This document shows positions 39,506 to 54,545 of a stretch of 64,000 nucleotides of DNA, piece by piece (the stretch's first letter is position 1; each line of letters starts with the position of its first letter). A model generated the notes under the pieces. That model saw only the letters and a list, made by a program, of their open reading frames with translations, was not told where the DNA came from and made no database searches. Made by a program: the position numbers and the translations under genes. Source of the stretch: Pseudorasbora parva (lineage: Eukaryota > Chordata > Actinopteri > Cypriniformes > Gobionidae); the NCBI RefSeq assembly GCF_024679245.1, contig NC_090184.1, positions 9,433,547 through 9,497,546 on the forward strand, in the 5' to 3' direction.

Positions 39506-39679
39506 AAAGGATAAAGCAATCAAATATTTACATAAAAGACGTTTAGTATAACAAATACATTTTAAAAAGACAATCTGTTACCGATTCGGCTGAAAGGTGT
39601 TTTTGTCCTCTCTGTATGTAATTAATCACCTATCATTGTCTTTGATAGCACAACCCTGCAGTGATTTTACTCTAAATCT

Positions 39680-40265
39680 AGATCTCTAGACCAAGTCTAC
39701 ATTCTATTTTGATGTCGATGCCACCCATCCTCTATTTCTCCACCTCTTCGAAAAACTTCAAAGGCTTTGACCTGGGGATGACTTTGTTGCAACGCAAGCT
39801 CTCTATTTGCCTTTATGACACAAGGTACTTTTCCATATCAGCATTATTCATCCTGCTGAAAAAAAGCTCTACCTCGCCATTTTCTCATATTTGCCATGCT
39901 GTTGACTTAGCGATACCTGGTGCTGGAAGTGTTCGCTTTACGTCTTTGGTCTACGTGACAGATGTTTGATTCTCCATGGTTGTTCCTCATATTTTTGCCC
40001 GAATTCCTTTGTTTCCTGATCCGCCTCTGACAGGCAGCTTTCATGCCCGTGGTTGACTTTGTTTGTCCTTACGCTAACATCCCTCTTGACTTGAGCGCCA
40101 CGCCTCGGCGCTATCTGTCCTGACCCTGCCTTTCACCTTTTTGTTTGCCAGCTTTTGTGTCGAATTGCTTAGCCACTAAGCATTTGCGGCGATACTCCAT
40201 CGGCACAGTTGCAACTTGTCTGCTCGGTTTGTTGAATATCTTGTGAAGAATGTACAGAGGGGTTG
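39680..40265. other. Low-repeat block, candidate conserved non-coding element or relic
   Basis: Non-repetitive sequence with an 86-codon open frame at 39709-39969 that shows no known domain. It includes CTTGAGCGCCACGCCTCGGC and CTTAGCCACTAAGC (a short palindrome). Nothing identifies it as coding. Confidence 0.25.
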
Positions 40266-40608
40266 CTTTAAAGGTGAACAATGCTAATGGTTTTTTGGAA
40301 AAAAAAGATTGAGAATGATTGACAATTAGACGAGAGATTTAAAGAGATGGAGCATGTGGAAATGTCTACTGTGATTTAGAACGGAGTCATTTGTAAATCT
40401 TAAAATCAAAGAAGTCAAAAAAATACCTGAATAAAGCTGTACGTTAGAGTTTCATTCATCTCAAGGCAAGTTTCTCTTTAAAACCTGCTAATTTTGCTCA
40501 TGGAAACTCATGGGATTTTTTTTGTTTTTTGTTGATGATATCACCTGAGATAAATGCCATGTGACAGCCAAAGGAAAATTATATATATACTATTTTAATT
40601 AGTATGCC

Positions 40609-42585
<1,977 letters not shown>

Positions 42586-42613
42586 AATATATATATATAT
42601 CTGTGTAAGTGTA

Positions 42614-42810
42614 AAGATTTGAGTGAGTTTGACAAGGGCCAACTTGTGATGGCTAGACTCTTGTGTGGAGTTCCCAGTCCGGAGTGGTCAGTATTTATCA
42701 AAAGTGGTCCAAGAAAGGAACAGTGGAGAACCGGCTACAGGGTCAGGGGTGGCAAAGGCTCATTGATGCACGTGGGGAGCGAAGGCTGGCCCCTGTGGTC
42801 TGATCAAACA
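42614..42810 (+). pseudogene. Tc1/mariner-type transposase fragment (decayed)
   Basis: The start reads DLSEFDKGQLVMARLL, the opening of the N-terminal helix-turn-helix DNA-binding domain of fish Tc1-like transposases. After an apparent internal deletion the similarity resumes in another frame (VSIYQKWSK; later RLIDARGERRLAPVV then a stop). Only about 200 bp of the roughly 1-kb gene remains. The catalytic DDE region is absent and replaced by a tetranucleotide array. It cannot be functional. Confidence 0.7.
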
Positions 42811-42818
42811 GACAAGCA

Positions 42819-43042
<224 letters not shown>

Positions 43043-43079
43043 TCTAAATTATTTGTTGTAAAAACATATTATAATGCCA

Positions 43080-44060
43080 CAGGCTCATTACTGAGCAAAT
43101 ATTCTCACTTTCCGACCCACATGGCATTAATCAATATGTATCCTGTGGACTTTGAGATCTCTGTTGACCAGCATACATTAGTTGAGCATCAATGAGAGCC
43201 AACCTTTGTTTATGCACAAAGAGAATGCGCAAGTCAAAAACACTGCAATACCTTCCACTCACATTCATTTTGTGGAGGTTTTAAACATCCCATTAGCCAA
43301 TTTAATCCAATTTTCCTAGTCTTCAGAGCACTTGAGTAGGACAGATTACACCTAATATTAAACATATGGTCCATGTTGCTGTGTCTACACCAAAGGAGCA
43401 TTTAAGGAGCTTTGAAAGATGCCCACCTTTCTTATGTCTTACCGAAACATTGTCGATTATTCCCAGGAACAGGGTAATTGATAGCGGGGGGAAGTGGGCA
43501 GCAAATTAAATGTCAAGATGTATTAGTGCATTGATGCCTTATCATTTGTTCATAACCAATTACCCCATCTGTTAATTAATCTTGCACTTTAATGAAAATT
43601 GTTCATACAGCCGGGCCATAACAAGGTCTTTAATTCGTTTTTCTCATCTTTTGCTATTCTCCATCTTGTATAGCATTATTAGAGGTGTTTGCTAAGGCAA
43701 GCATCTCTATTAGTATTACTTATAGTAACAATCCGAAAAAGTGGGCAATCGTTACTCTGTATGCGTTATTTACATTGATTTGTGATACATGCAAGTTTCC
43801 CGACCAAGTACCAGGTGTATCGCCCAGCGACATTAATCAAACATTCCCTTAACCTCTGTTTCCATCTGGGTATGAGCAGGTTACTGGAGGCCTGTGAGTT
43901 GTGTGTGCAGTGAAAACCCATCATTCATGCGCGTGTTGATGAATAGGCCCATCACGGTCTCTTGTGCCCCGAGGCCACTGCAGACACTGCCTGCTCTCTC
44001 CACTACACTGAATGATGACGTTTGTCTGGGGTGTTTATGTTGCTAATTACAGTGATATTT
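43080..44060. other. Longest low-repeat block, strong candidate enhancer region
   Basis: Nearly 1 kb with little recognised repeat sequence and dense homeodomain-type cores: GGCATTAATCAATATG, GGTAATTGATAGC, CCAATTACC, TGTTAATTAATCTTGC, TCTTTAATTCG. A SOX-like inverted pair CTTTGTTTATGCACAAAG lies at 43204-43221. A short stretch at about 43680-43740 (GTGTTTGCTAAGGCAAGCAT) may be repeat-derived. No coding potential was seen. Conservation is untested. Confidence 0.45.
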
Positions 44061-44528
44061 TCACATCGAAAGTGTGTATTTGTTTCTTCACGATGATATT
44101 TGTCTCTTCTCACTCAAGTTAATCAAATTCACATTTGAGTCAGTGTTTCCAATGACTTTGTGTTTTCTTTACAGAAGCTCAGATCAATGGCTCCTACAGT
44201 CTGTTAGGCAGTACTAAATAAGTGATGTGTGGCTTTGACACTGGGGATCAGGAAATGGTGCCTTTTGTAGTTCAAAATTTCAGTTTTTATTTATTTATTT
44301 CATTTGAATCAATTACTGCTGAAGCTCACCATATTTCTCAAAAACACCATAAAGTGTTTTTTAGTTTATAACTTATAACTTTGAATTAAGATTTCGGTGT
44401 AAATTGTAGTTAATGCATCAACAAAAAAATGGTAATGATCTATTTTTTTCCATTTTAACATGTTTTGTGCAGTGATCATTTAAACCTGTCTAATGATAGT
44501 TCATAAATTGCTATAAAATGGCTAAGAA

Positions 44529-45309
44529 CTAGCCTGGATGCCAGCCGAACTTAGCCCCGCCCACAAAATGTTTAGGTCGGGCAGTTCGGTCTGGCCTTGA
44601 TCCATAGAGGAGTAATTATCCCCAAACAGAAACTGTTCGGACCAATGAAATCATCAGGGCGGGCTTTAGACGATGACGGACAGATGATAAACGTAACGTA
44701 GTAACGTAATCATACACGTCATCAAAGGGGCTTGGATTATATTTGTTCGGATCCTAAACGGAGAGCTTGTTTGTATATGCATTCACCATCACAATTTCTG
44801 TAAAGTACTCTGTGTATCATTATATATATATATATATTTTTTACAACACCGGCAAAGATGGTGTATTCCAGCCTGATTTCAGCGTGCGTGCAGACAGGGT
44901 TGCCAGGTTTTTACAACAAAATCCGCCAACTACAAAATCAGCCCTACAAATAGCTTCTCGGGGGGTTCTCCAGGGAAAAAATGACGTTTGGGGGGTAAAA
45001 TGTGTGTTATTTTGGCAAGGTTGCCTGCTAAAATTCACACTCATGGGTCTATATATCACACAATAGTCGTTTCAACCCGCGGAAATAAAAAACAACCGGC
45101 ATGAAAAAAAATGCGACTTGGCAACACAGTGCAGTTGAGCTCTGTTGACATTTGAATGACAATGCGTCGCTTCGTTGCTCTGATTGGTTGTAGGTCTATC
45201 CAATTGAGGTCTTTCCTGGTTCGGTTGAAACACGCCCCATAATCACAGCCCAATGGAGCAGTTTCAAACTCATATTCTGACTGGAATTGAGTATGACCAT
45301 GTCAGGCTA
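44529..45309. mobile_element. hAT-like non-autonomous element
   Basis: The ends CTAGCCTGG and CAGGCTA are short inverted repeats. The flanks GCTAAGAA (44521-44528) and GCTAACAA (45310-45317) match at 7 of 8, consistent with an 8-bp target duplication. The interior has GCCCCGCCCACAAAATG and a (TA)n tract at about 44820-44836. The open frames inside show no transposase motifs. Confidence 0.65.
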
Positions 45310-45939
45310 GCTAACAACAGCTGTTACATTCTAAATGTTTTGGGGTTGAGTGAATGCATTTTTAAGCATTGTACTAATACATCTCTATTTCTTGAAAGTG
45401 ACACTACTTTTATTTTATATTAGCATGTTATATAAGCTTACATGGTAGATGAACAGCTATAGTAATAACTACTGTATGGAGCCCCTAAAAGGGACCTTTG
45501 CAAAAATAAAAATAAGTATACAGACCTTTTGCCTGCTCACGAGAAACTATTGCATTCGCATGAGAAACTTTTCATGTGCTTACCGAATATTTTTGCGTGC
45601 TTGTTTCCTTGGCATCACTACCATCTTACTATTAAGAAAACGAGGGCATGGATGAGCATGAACCTGTTTGCTCAAAATTTGGATTTCGTTAGAGCAGTAC
45701 CGCTAATATCAAGGCCTTATGTCCACTTTAACCCATCCTCTGTTGGTGCTGAGAAACCACACAAAGGGGCTGATGGTGCAATATGGATGTGTGCATTGCC
45801 GTATTTGCCAAGTTCAACTGTCCATAAAATAAGACTGGTACAGTAAAAAGTGCTCAACATGTGGCTGTACATATTATTTAAAGACCTCATATCTGCTTAA
45901 GCACATCCTCTGGGGTGGACAAGAAACCTTTCCTAAATG

Positions 45940-46680
45940 CACTCTAAAAAAATGGTGCTAATAGTACTAAAAGTGGTTCTTTTTTCTAAATGGTATTTGA
46001 ACCACTTTAAGTTCTATATAGCGCCACATCTTGGTGCTTTAATAGTTCTTCAGCAGTTCTTCAGCGGTTCTTTGGAATGACTGATATAGCACCACTACCG
46101 TATGAACCTGTTAAGTCCCTGTATGGTTCAGCGGTTCTTTAGTGGTTCTTTGGGGTGGTTAAGGTACTATGCACAACTGCCTTACAAAGAACCTGTTAAG
46201 CCCCTTTAAAGGTCATTTTCTGAAGACTATCGGAATGAACGTCATTGAGAGAGAGGCTGCAGATCGCGCATCATGTTTGTTTTCTTTATTTAGCAAAAAG
46301 GACAACATTTTTTTTTTTATTGTGACTGTACACAAATAACTATAGAGACTTCATGGAAACAACTTGCCTAATGACAAACATCGACAGAGTTATTTGAGTC
46401 TCTTTGGCACTGATAAGAAAAAACCCAAGGCCATCATCAACCTCTGGGGTTAAAGGTTCTTTATGAGCCAAAGAACCACTGTAGGTGCTGTTCAGCACCA
46501 TTTTTGTTGAATAAATAAAACGCGACATGACACCTCTAATGGATTCTACATAGCACAATTTGACAAAGGTCCTGTCGAGCACCTTTAACCATATGGTGCT
46601 ATATAGCACTAATAGTGATTCCCCTATGATTACAAAACAAGAACCACTTTTAGTGCTTTACAGCACCCTTTATAGGGTGT
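45940..46680. mobile_element. MITE with long terminal inverted repeats (ACTAAAAGTGGTTCTT)
   Basis: The left end CACTCTAAAAAAATGGTGCT and ACTAAAAGTGGTTCTT pair with the inverted right end ACACCCTATAAAGGGTGCTG and ACTAAAAGTGGTTCTT. GGTTCTTT and AAAGAACC motifs recur inside. The minus-strand open frame at 46340-46609 has no known domain. Confidence 0.75.
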
Positions 46681-47064
46681 GGGCTGATAGGCTGTTCAAT
46701 GTGCATCGTCCTATACTCTAAATTGAATTGTTTATAAAAAATAATAATAATGGTGCAGTAAAAAAGGGCTCAGAATTTGATATAATTATATTAGTATTAT
46801 TATAATTATATTGTCTCATATAAAACTTTAATGGACAATAAAAAAATAAAAAAATAAATTGGTACAGTAAATATGAAAAAAAAAAAAAAAAAAAAATTCT
46901 ACCAGACAATTCACCCTTTGTTTTAACACAGTTGTTTTAACACGGTACACACTTTACGGTACACACACCACGTTGTTTTAACACAGATTTAACAGATCCT
47001 TACAGTTGATTGAGAAATGCAGACTTTCTTCATTCAATTTTAACAGCGCTTATTGCAAGTTTAA

Positions 47065-47720
47065 AGGAACATGCCACTATTTTTGAAAATAGACTCATTT
47101 TCTAACTCCCTTAAAGTTAAACAGTGGAGTTTTACCTTTTTCAAATCCATTCTGTCGATCTCCGGGTCTGGTGGTAGCACTTTTAGCATAGCTTAGCATA
47201 GATAATTGAATCTGATTAGACCGTTAGCATCTCGCTCAAAAAAAAACAAAAAAAAAAACAAATGGCCAAAGAGTTTTTATATATTTTTTTCTATTTAAAA
47301 CTTGACACTTCTGTAGTTACATCGTGTACTACGACCGACGGAAAATGAAAAGTCACGATTTTCTAGACTGATAATGGAAATCTTGGCCATGTTGAGGAAA
47401 GTTATTAACTCTATTTTCAGGCGCTGCATAATATACTTGCACCGCTACACCTATGGTACAGCAGCAAAGTTCCTTGAAGTTCGCAGGAATTAGAGTTTAG
47501 TTACTAGCCATATCGGCCTAGAAGATCGCAACTTTTCATTTTCCATCGGTCTTAGTATACGAGACATTATTTTGAGCGAGATGCTAATGGTCTAAGCAGA
47601 TTCAATGATCTATGCTAAGCTAAAAGTGCTACCGCCCGACCTGGAGATCGGCAGAATGGATTCAAAAATGGTAAAACTGAAATGAAAATGAAAAATTTTC
47701 CTAAATAGTGGAATGTTCCT
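47065..47720. mobile_element. TTAA-flanked fold-back element
   Basis: TTAA lies on both sides (47061-47064, 47721-47724). The termini AGGAACATGCCAC and (inverted right) AGGAACATTCCAC match at 12 of 13. Long arms pair (CCATTCTGTCGATCTCCGG with CTGGAGATCGGCAGAATGG; AGCATAGCTTAGCATAGAT with ATCTATGCTAAGCTAAAAG). It has no coding capacity. Confidence 0.85.
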
Positions 47721-47953
47721 TTAAAGCAGTCTTGCGTTATATAACAGGGAGGTTCACTTTCACTAGTTTTCTTAATAGTAATGAAAGTGACTCTCAAAGG
47801 AAATTAAAGTATACATAAACTGAAAATTGCGACACCTGAGCATACAAAAAAATCCAGTGCCCACAAGAAACTTTTCACATTTTTTGTTGTTGTTGAAAAG
47901 GTCCTTTTATGTGCTCCGCAAATAACACCTTAAAATGAATCAAACTCAAAATG

Positions 47954-48295
47954 TGGACCCACTTTATATTAGGTGGCCTTAACTACTATGTACTAACATT
48001 TTAATGAATCATTTGATACAATGCACTTATTGTGTACATACATGTTTTTACATTGTACTTACATTTTAAAAATACCTACATGTAATTATGTCTGTAATTA
48101 ATTTCTGTAGTTACATTTGTAATTCCACAGTTGGCACTTCCCTTACACCTAACCCTACCCTTAAACTGACCCATCCCACCACACCTGTCCCTAACTCTAC
48201 CCGTATCCCACATCAATATCAGTAAAGGTGTTTTGCAATACAATTTGAACACAGTAAGTACATTACTTAAGGCTACCTAATATAAAGTGGGGCCC
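47954..48295. mobile_element. MITE with GGGCCCACTTTATATTAGGT ends, copy 1
   Basis: The left GGACCCACTTTATATTAGGT and inverted right GGGCCCCACTTTATATTAGG are terminal repeats. The interior includes CACCTAACCCTACCCTTAAA. It is very similar to 53153-53523; a third copy starts at 63951. Confidence 0.85.
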
Positions 48296-48479
48296 AAAAT
48301 GTTTTGCCGTTGAATGGGTTGAAGGTCATTTATTTTAAATATATTCCGTAAAAAAGTAAGCATCTGTATGCATTTGTCTCTTGAGGAATAATAAAGCTCA
48401 GTTTCCTGAAAGTAACCCACTGCTTTTATTTTATATGTCACATTGTAAATAAATATAAGCTTTCTTCATAAAATAAATG

Positions 48480-49310
48480 GTCACAGGTCATCTTGCAGTG
48501 TCATTTGACTGAAATTGTATGGAAAGTCTACATATTTGAAGTCCACCATTTCTTTCGTGGAAAAATAGGAGGCGTAGTTTTCATCCTGGTCGCCACCCTC
48601 TTTTCGTTGGCCGCAAATGTTTTCAGATCATTACAGCCAAAAATAGATGCACAACACTGTTTTGATTACCAACCATGATAGCAATACAAAATGCAATAAA
48701 TTCATAACCAGACAAGCATAATAACGGTGTGGAAAAAAAAGTCTCTTAAGTCACTCAAAGTTCAAGCTCTTTGTCATAGTTAGAGCAACACTCAAGCACC
48801 CCAGGTGTGCCATAATGTGTGTGTCTCTCTTCAGAAAAGACTGATGTTTGAGTGTTATTCTTTCCTCAAGACGACTATGTGAAATAACAGCCATTTAGGA
48901 ACCCAAAGACAATGACGACATTCTGTTTCACTGTGCAGAAATGTTAAATTTGTCATTATTCTGGAAAGGAGACTTGGCCCGTTCACCAGCTCTCTCGTCT
49001 TTTTTTGAAACCTAGCCGTGTGTCAAGTTGTGGTTGAGTTGTAGGAATAATGGCTGTTTCTGTGCTTGTGTCTCTCGGCAGCTTAACCCATCCCTGTAAA
49101 TCTGTCGTCCTGCTCGGTGGGACTCATTTTTCACACTAATTTCCATCAATGACACCACTTGCTTTTCTACAGAGCCTATTTAAAGATGACTATGAGTCCA
49201 AGTGATATCATGTATGTATGTTATGTCACACTGAAACAAAGTCAGCAGGAACCGTCACCCCTCATGTTTACTTAATGTCTGCCATGAGAATAATTGTCAA
49301 ATCAGTTTTT
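48480..49310. other. Mostly low-repeat stretch, candidate regulatory sequence
   Basis: From about 48830 to 49300 the sequence (CTCAAGACGACTATGTGAAA, AGGAGACTTGGCCCGTTCAC, CCATCAATGACACCACTTGC) shows no recognised repeat. The open frame at 48493-48678 has no known domain. Confidence 0.28.
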
Positions 49311-49569
49311 ATATTAAATATTTGGACTAATTCCTTGGTAAAACAAATTTGCGCAGTTTCTTGAACTAATTCCATAAAACAACATCTCATTTGTTGGAAA
49401 AAAATATCAGTGTCAGACGTCTAGTACTTGGTGGTACCTTGAATTTTGTTTGCTAATAGGATCACAAGAATCTTTCTTTCTTTCTTAAATATGCTAAAAT
49501 AAGGACTCATTGGAGAATAACATGCACACACCTTCGTGAAAAGATGTACAGTATCTACAAAGTATTGTA

Positions 49570-49890
49570 TTTAAAAGGCTTGTCCACCCAAAAATGAAAA
49601 TTCCCTTATTAATTACTCACCATCAAGTCGCTCCAAACCCGTAAGACATTTGTTTATCTTTGAAACCCAAATGAAGATGTGCTTGCTCGGCGCACAAGAA
49701 CCAATGAGGTTTGTTTTTGCGCATGTTTGTGATTCTGTTTAGCAAAATTAAATGGGCCAGATATTTCTCGGCTTTCATTAAAAAGATCTTAATTTAGGTT
49801 TCAAAGATTAACAAATTTACTATTGGTTCGGACTGACATGATGGTAAATAAATGATTAATTACATTTTTTGGTGAATTAAGGTATGTGTC
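49570..49890. mobile_element. Degenerate CCACCCAAAAATGAAAATT-type fold-back element
   Basis: CTTGTCCACCCAAAAATGAA opens it and AATTACATTTTTTGGTGAAT closes it. GTCGCTCCAAACCCGTAAG and the inverted half (TTCGGACTGACATGATGG) are further phrases of this element group. Strongly diverged. Confidence 0.55.
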
Positions 49891-49932
49891 TGGTGTCTCA
49901 AGGGTAGATTTAACGATAATGGTAGATATGTG

Positions 49933-50430
<498 letters not shown>

Positions 50431-50933
50431 AACATGTGCACTAATATGACCAGGTGGGTAACAAGATCCATAGTCTTAAAATGCAAGAAGTCAAAGACAC
50501 AGCATGCTTAATAGCACAGTTGGAAATCAAAAGTTGTCTAGCGGTATGCACGGTTTATGAAAATTTACCAGATCAGACCACTAGTGGGATTTAAACTTTG
50601 TTGTCTGAAGACCCAAGTTTAGTTTGAAGACGAAACACTTTCCAAGCACGATGTTCTTTCACCATTCCTGATTTAACACGCACTCACCACGTTCGCCTAG
50701 TCTTGCGGCTATCAGAGCAGAAACGAAAGCTGCTGCTTTTCGTATGTTTCTCTATCATCTCTGGGTGTGTTCATAAGTACATTTTGGGAGCTTATTTTGT
50801 ACATTAGATTGAAAGATCTGAAGAAAAACCCTTCTCTTGAAGAAATCAGAACAGAAGTAATTTAAAGTGGACAAAAGAGATGGATTAAAACACCAGTGTA
50901 AGTAAATGAGTAAATGTGTATGTCTCCCTTGTC

Positions 50934-52186
50934 CAGAGGTGGACAAAGTACACAACTTCCTTTCTTGAGTAAAAGTAAAAGTACTACTGGTCAAATATTA
51001 CTCAGCTACAAGTGAAAGTTGCAACTGATTTTTACATAAGTAAAAGTACAGAAGTTTTTGTTTTCAGAAGTAATTAAGTATCAAAAGCAAATTTCTTTTT
51101 TTATGTCAACACATTATTTTATTCTTTTTTTATAAATGCACATTATGCCACCATGGTTTAAGGCAGACAAGTGATGCTTCATATGACATACTAGCCTACG
51201 AATAACTTAAACTCATTTAAATACTTGTATAAAAGTTATTAACCCCTTTACAAAGCTGCTGTCACTTTAAGGCCGAATGCACGGATCCAATACACTGATA
51301 CAAGTCTGATATTCTCCAACTGTTTACCTTCACTTAAGTCATAATCAACTTTGTTTATGTGAAAACTCGCCAAAATATAAATTTTGACATCAGTTTTCTT
51401 CCATTTTGCTATAAACTGATAAAGCGAAATCATTGAGCTTCACGTGACCCTAAAATAGTTATTCCTGAAAGGCTTTCTGCAAAAGCCCAAACACCTTTTA
51501 GGCCGGGGACACACTGCAAGCGTGCCATGAGCGGCTCAGCTGCGTGGCGTGTCTGCTTTTATTTTGGCTCCCATGTTAACAGGATGGAGCTTAGAAGAGA
51601 CACCTATTTTTCACGTGACACGCGAGCGTGTTGGAAACGTTTCCAGGCAAAATAAAATAGGAAAAGATGTTTATATGTCATTTTGACACGAATACATATT
51701 AATAAATTACATTTTCTTGTTTGAAAGTCTCTAGGTTAACATAAATACAGATATAGCCCTAATTGTAATAATAATAATAATAATAATAATAAAATATTCT
51801 ATTATAGCCTATTTGGCTGTCATTACCATAGATATGTATGGTCAATAGGCTAATTACATTCTAATTACAAAGAAAGAGAAAACGCCAGGCAGCTGCCCCC
51901 TGGCTGATACGCAACAGAAACGCCACGCTCACGCCATGCTTGCAGTGTGTCTCCGGCCTTAAAGAAGAAAAAAAATCATCCACTGACTTTCAAAGCTGCT
52001 ACAGAAACGACTTTCGTCTTTGAGGACCTTGATAGAAATGTAGTGGAGTAAAAAGTACGATATTTGTCGCTAAAATGTAGTGAAGTAAAAGTCATAGGTT
52101 TACAGTAAAAAATAATACACAAGTAAAGTACATATACTCAAAACTACAGTACTCAAGTAAATGTACTTAGTTACTGTCCACCTCTG
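50934..52186. mobile_element. hAT-like non-autonomous element with exact 8-bp target duplication
   Basis: CCCTTGTC is duplicated exactly on both sides (50926-50933 and 52187-52194). The ends CAGAGGTGGAC and GTCCACCTCTG are perfect 11-bp inverted repeats. Subterminal GAGTAAAAGTAAAAGTACTA and GTAAAGTACATATACTC repeats are typical of this family. It hosts another element at about 51499-51963. No transposase is present. Confidence 0.9.
51499..51963. mobile_element. Nested MITE with GGCCGGGGACACACTGCAAG ends
   Basis: The left end TAGGCCGGGGACACACTGCA and inverted right end AAGGCCGGAGACACACTGCA pair over about 30 bp with few differences (continuing AGCGTG.CATGAGC). An (AAT)n tract lies inside. It is situated within 50934-52186, so it inserted later. 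Confidence 0.8.
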
Positions 52187-52439
52187 CCCTTGTCTACTTG
52201 TGATCTGATCAAACAAAACACATCTTAATACCAGGTGTAAACAGAGCCTCAGTTGCTTCACGAGGAGCCCCAGTGCTTTCCATGTTTTCCAAATCAGTCA
52301 CATTTGACTTTAATTGGTCAGTTAGGATGCTGCCTATATAGGGACTATATTTTGGGACACTGTTATTTTTTAATCTAGTTTTGTCTTTCTTTCTCTGAGT
52401 CATCTCTCGTCTCCTCTTCAGTGTCTCTTGAGCTCCTGG

Positions 52440-53060
52440 ACTTCATAGCATCTAATTCAGTCTTATCAGTGGAGTAATTTAGCCCTCACAGCTTGGGTTT
52501 CTGTCAGCCACCCCTGGCCCATTGTCCAACGCAGCTGTAGTTTAGATAAACCCTCTAACGGAACAAAGTCCGTCTTGACCTATACAGACCAAATCGCACT
52601 TGTTTCCCTCAAAACTAATTTCTGCTTCTTTCAGGCCTGGGAGAGCGTAAGACGGGGGATGAACAGGGAGGGTGGGAGAAGGGGAGGGAAGGAGAAAGAG
52701 AGGATTTAGATGGCTGGCTGCCCCTGGCTGCGCTCTTCCACGCTAGTCTGTAAAACACATCCCTCTTCATAATGAGCTGCTTTGAGTCTCTTCATACTCA
52801 CATGCTGTACAGAGCCAATGACCTTCCCCATAGGAAAGAAAAATCACAACCGGAGTCTCATTAATATCTCAGTTGTTTTTTTCTGGACAGCAAAGATCCC
52901 AGTAATCTTTCAGAGGTGATCTCAACAATGTCTCAAACTCTGCTCAGATCTGCCAGGAGAACAAAACTTGCAATCAAAAGTCACAGATTTGAACTCAAAC
53001 ATTTCGCATCAAATTCATTCAAGACCAAATTCACTCTTTGCTAAGCCTTTATAGATTACT
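52440..53060. other. Low-repeat block, candidate conserved non-coding element
   Basis: Non-repetitive (CTGTCAGCCACCCCTGGCCC, GACGGGGGATGAACAGGGAG, CTCTTCATAATGAGCTGC with a TAATGAG core). It also contains a purine-rich GGGAGGGTGGGAGAAGGGGA stretch at about 52668-52687 that might form unusual structure. Function is inferred. Confidence 0.35.
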
Positions 53061-53152
53061 GCTGCTCGATCTAACAAGCTAAAATACATCCCAATCTCGT
53101 GAGAAAAATACAGATGAGAAATGTGATTAATACAAAAAAATAAAAAAGTAAA

Positions 53153-53523
53153 TGGACCCACTTTATATTAGGTGGCCTTAACTACTATGTACTAACATTG
53201 TAATTAATCATTTGATACAATGCACTTATTGTGTGCATACATGTTTTTATATTGTACTTACATCTAAAAAAATACCTGCATGTAATTACATCTGTAATTA
53301 ATTTCTGTAGTTACATTTGTAATTCCACAGTTGGCACTTCCCTTACACCTAACCCTACCCTTAAACTGACCCATCCCACCACACCTGTCCCTAACTCTAC
53401 CCGTATCCCACCTCAATATCAGCAAAAGTGCTTTACAATACAATTTGAACACAGTAAGTACATTGTACTTATTTTTTGATGTAAGTACATAGTACTTAAG
53501 GAAACCTAAAATAAAGTGGGGCC
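53153..53523. mobile_element. MITE with GGGCCCACTTTATATTAGGT ends, copy 2
   Basis: Same order as 47954-48295 with only scattered differences, but it retains about 30 bp (CATTGTACTTATTTTTTGAT region) near the right end that copy 1 lacks. The conserved open frames across it merely reflect the shared repeat. Confidence 0.85.
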
Positions 53524-53643
53524 AAATAAATACATCAGCATGAAGGTCCAACCTTTTTTTCTTTCTTGATTTCAGATTTTGGGGCCTAAACTTTGTGTGC
53601 AATTTGAATTTTTAGCAACCTGTCTCTTGGATTTGGTCACTTT

Positions 53644-53935
53644 TTAGTCGAGTCAAATTTATTAATATAGCGCTTTTACAATGATGATTGTTTCAAAGCA
53701 GCTTCACAGTGTTAAACAGGACAAGACTGCAACAAAATTTGATTCGGCTGTACAGTCGTTCTGGAGAAAACGGTGATGTTATCAGCTTATTTTAATTTAT
53801 CCTATAGCGACAATGTTGGCAGATCAGTATTATAGCTTATACAATTAATTAAGACCTAATAAATTAATTTTATTTGGATATTTAGTTGAATAACTTACAT
53901 CGAAATTTTTGTGGCTCCAACTGAGCAAGCCATTT
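53644..53935. repeat. 'TATATAGCGCTTTT' family, copy at 53.6 kb (3' truncated)
   Basis: AATTTATTAATATAGCGCTT, TCAAAGCAGCTTCACAGTGT, GTACAGTCGTTCTGGAGAAA and CAACTGAGCAAGCC. It stops before the GGGAGAAACCAGACTCAG part seen in other copies. Confidence 0.8.
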
Positions 53936-53999
53936 TTTATTTTTAGAATATATAGAATATAAATCAAAGGATACAGTCTAATGGATCAAGCTAACTAGT

Positions 54000-54545
54000 T
54001 TGGGTCTAGTTTGTGCATTCCTGTCTCCAATGTTAACTGTCATGAAACCTGAAGTCTCCTGAACACAGTGGTGTCTTCGGGATGAATAGGGTGGGAGCTG
54101 GGATGGAGGGGGTGCATTAAAAGATCTATTTTCCTCCACTGTCATCTTTCAACTTGATTAGCACTTGAAGATGTAAATCCAAAATCCCACTGTCTGTCAG
54201 GCTGTCCCACCAAAAGCTCCCTGAAAGGATGGAATAGAGCAGAAGTGGTTGAGAGAGGCCCAGCCTCAAGTGGCTGGTCAGGCCCGGGCCGCCCACTCCA
54301 ACCTTGTCAGGGTCGTCCTTGAGTCTGCCTGAGCGAGGGGGTTCCCAGGGAGATGGAGCCTGCTCGCAGACACACAGGGATTAACTTTTCACATGGCTGG
54401 GGGTCCGTGCCTGAAAAGAGCTGACAAGCAAACAGCTTTATTAAAAAACAGAGAAGAAGAGAGGCTGAGCAGGAGGGAGAATTCTTCACATGACGGTCCT
54501 GAGTGAGGATTTCGGCTCATACAGTGTCCCATGCTTTCCTTCTTT
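54000..54545. other. Low-repeat block, candidate conserved non-coding element
   Basis: More than 500 bp without recognised repeats and G+C-rich for this window (AAGTGGCTGGTCAGGCCCGG, GGTTCCCAGGGAGATGGAGC, ACAGGGATTAACTTTTCAC). The minus-strand open frame at 54307-54489 has no known domain. This is one of the clearer candidates by composition. Confidence 0.38.

Noticed and set aside
48130..48200. Telomere-like CCTAACCCTACCC sequence (also at 53345-53400)
   Set aside because: It is an internal part of a MITE family present in several copies, not an interstitial telomere array.
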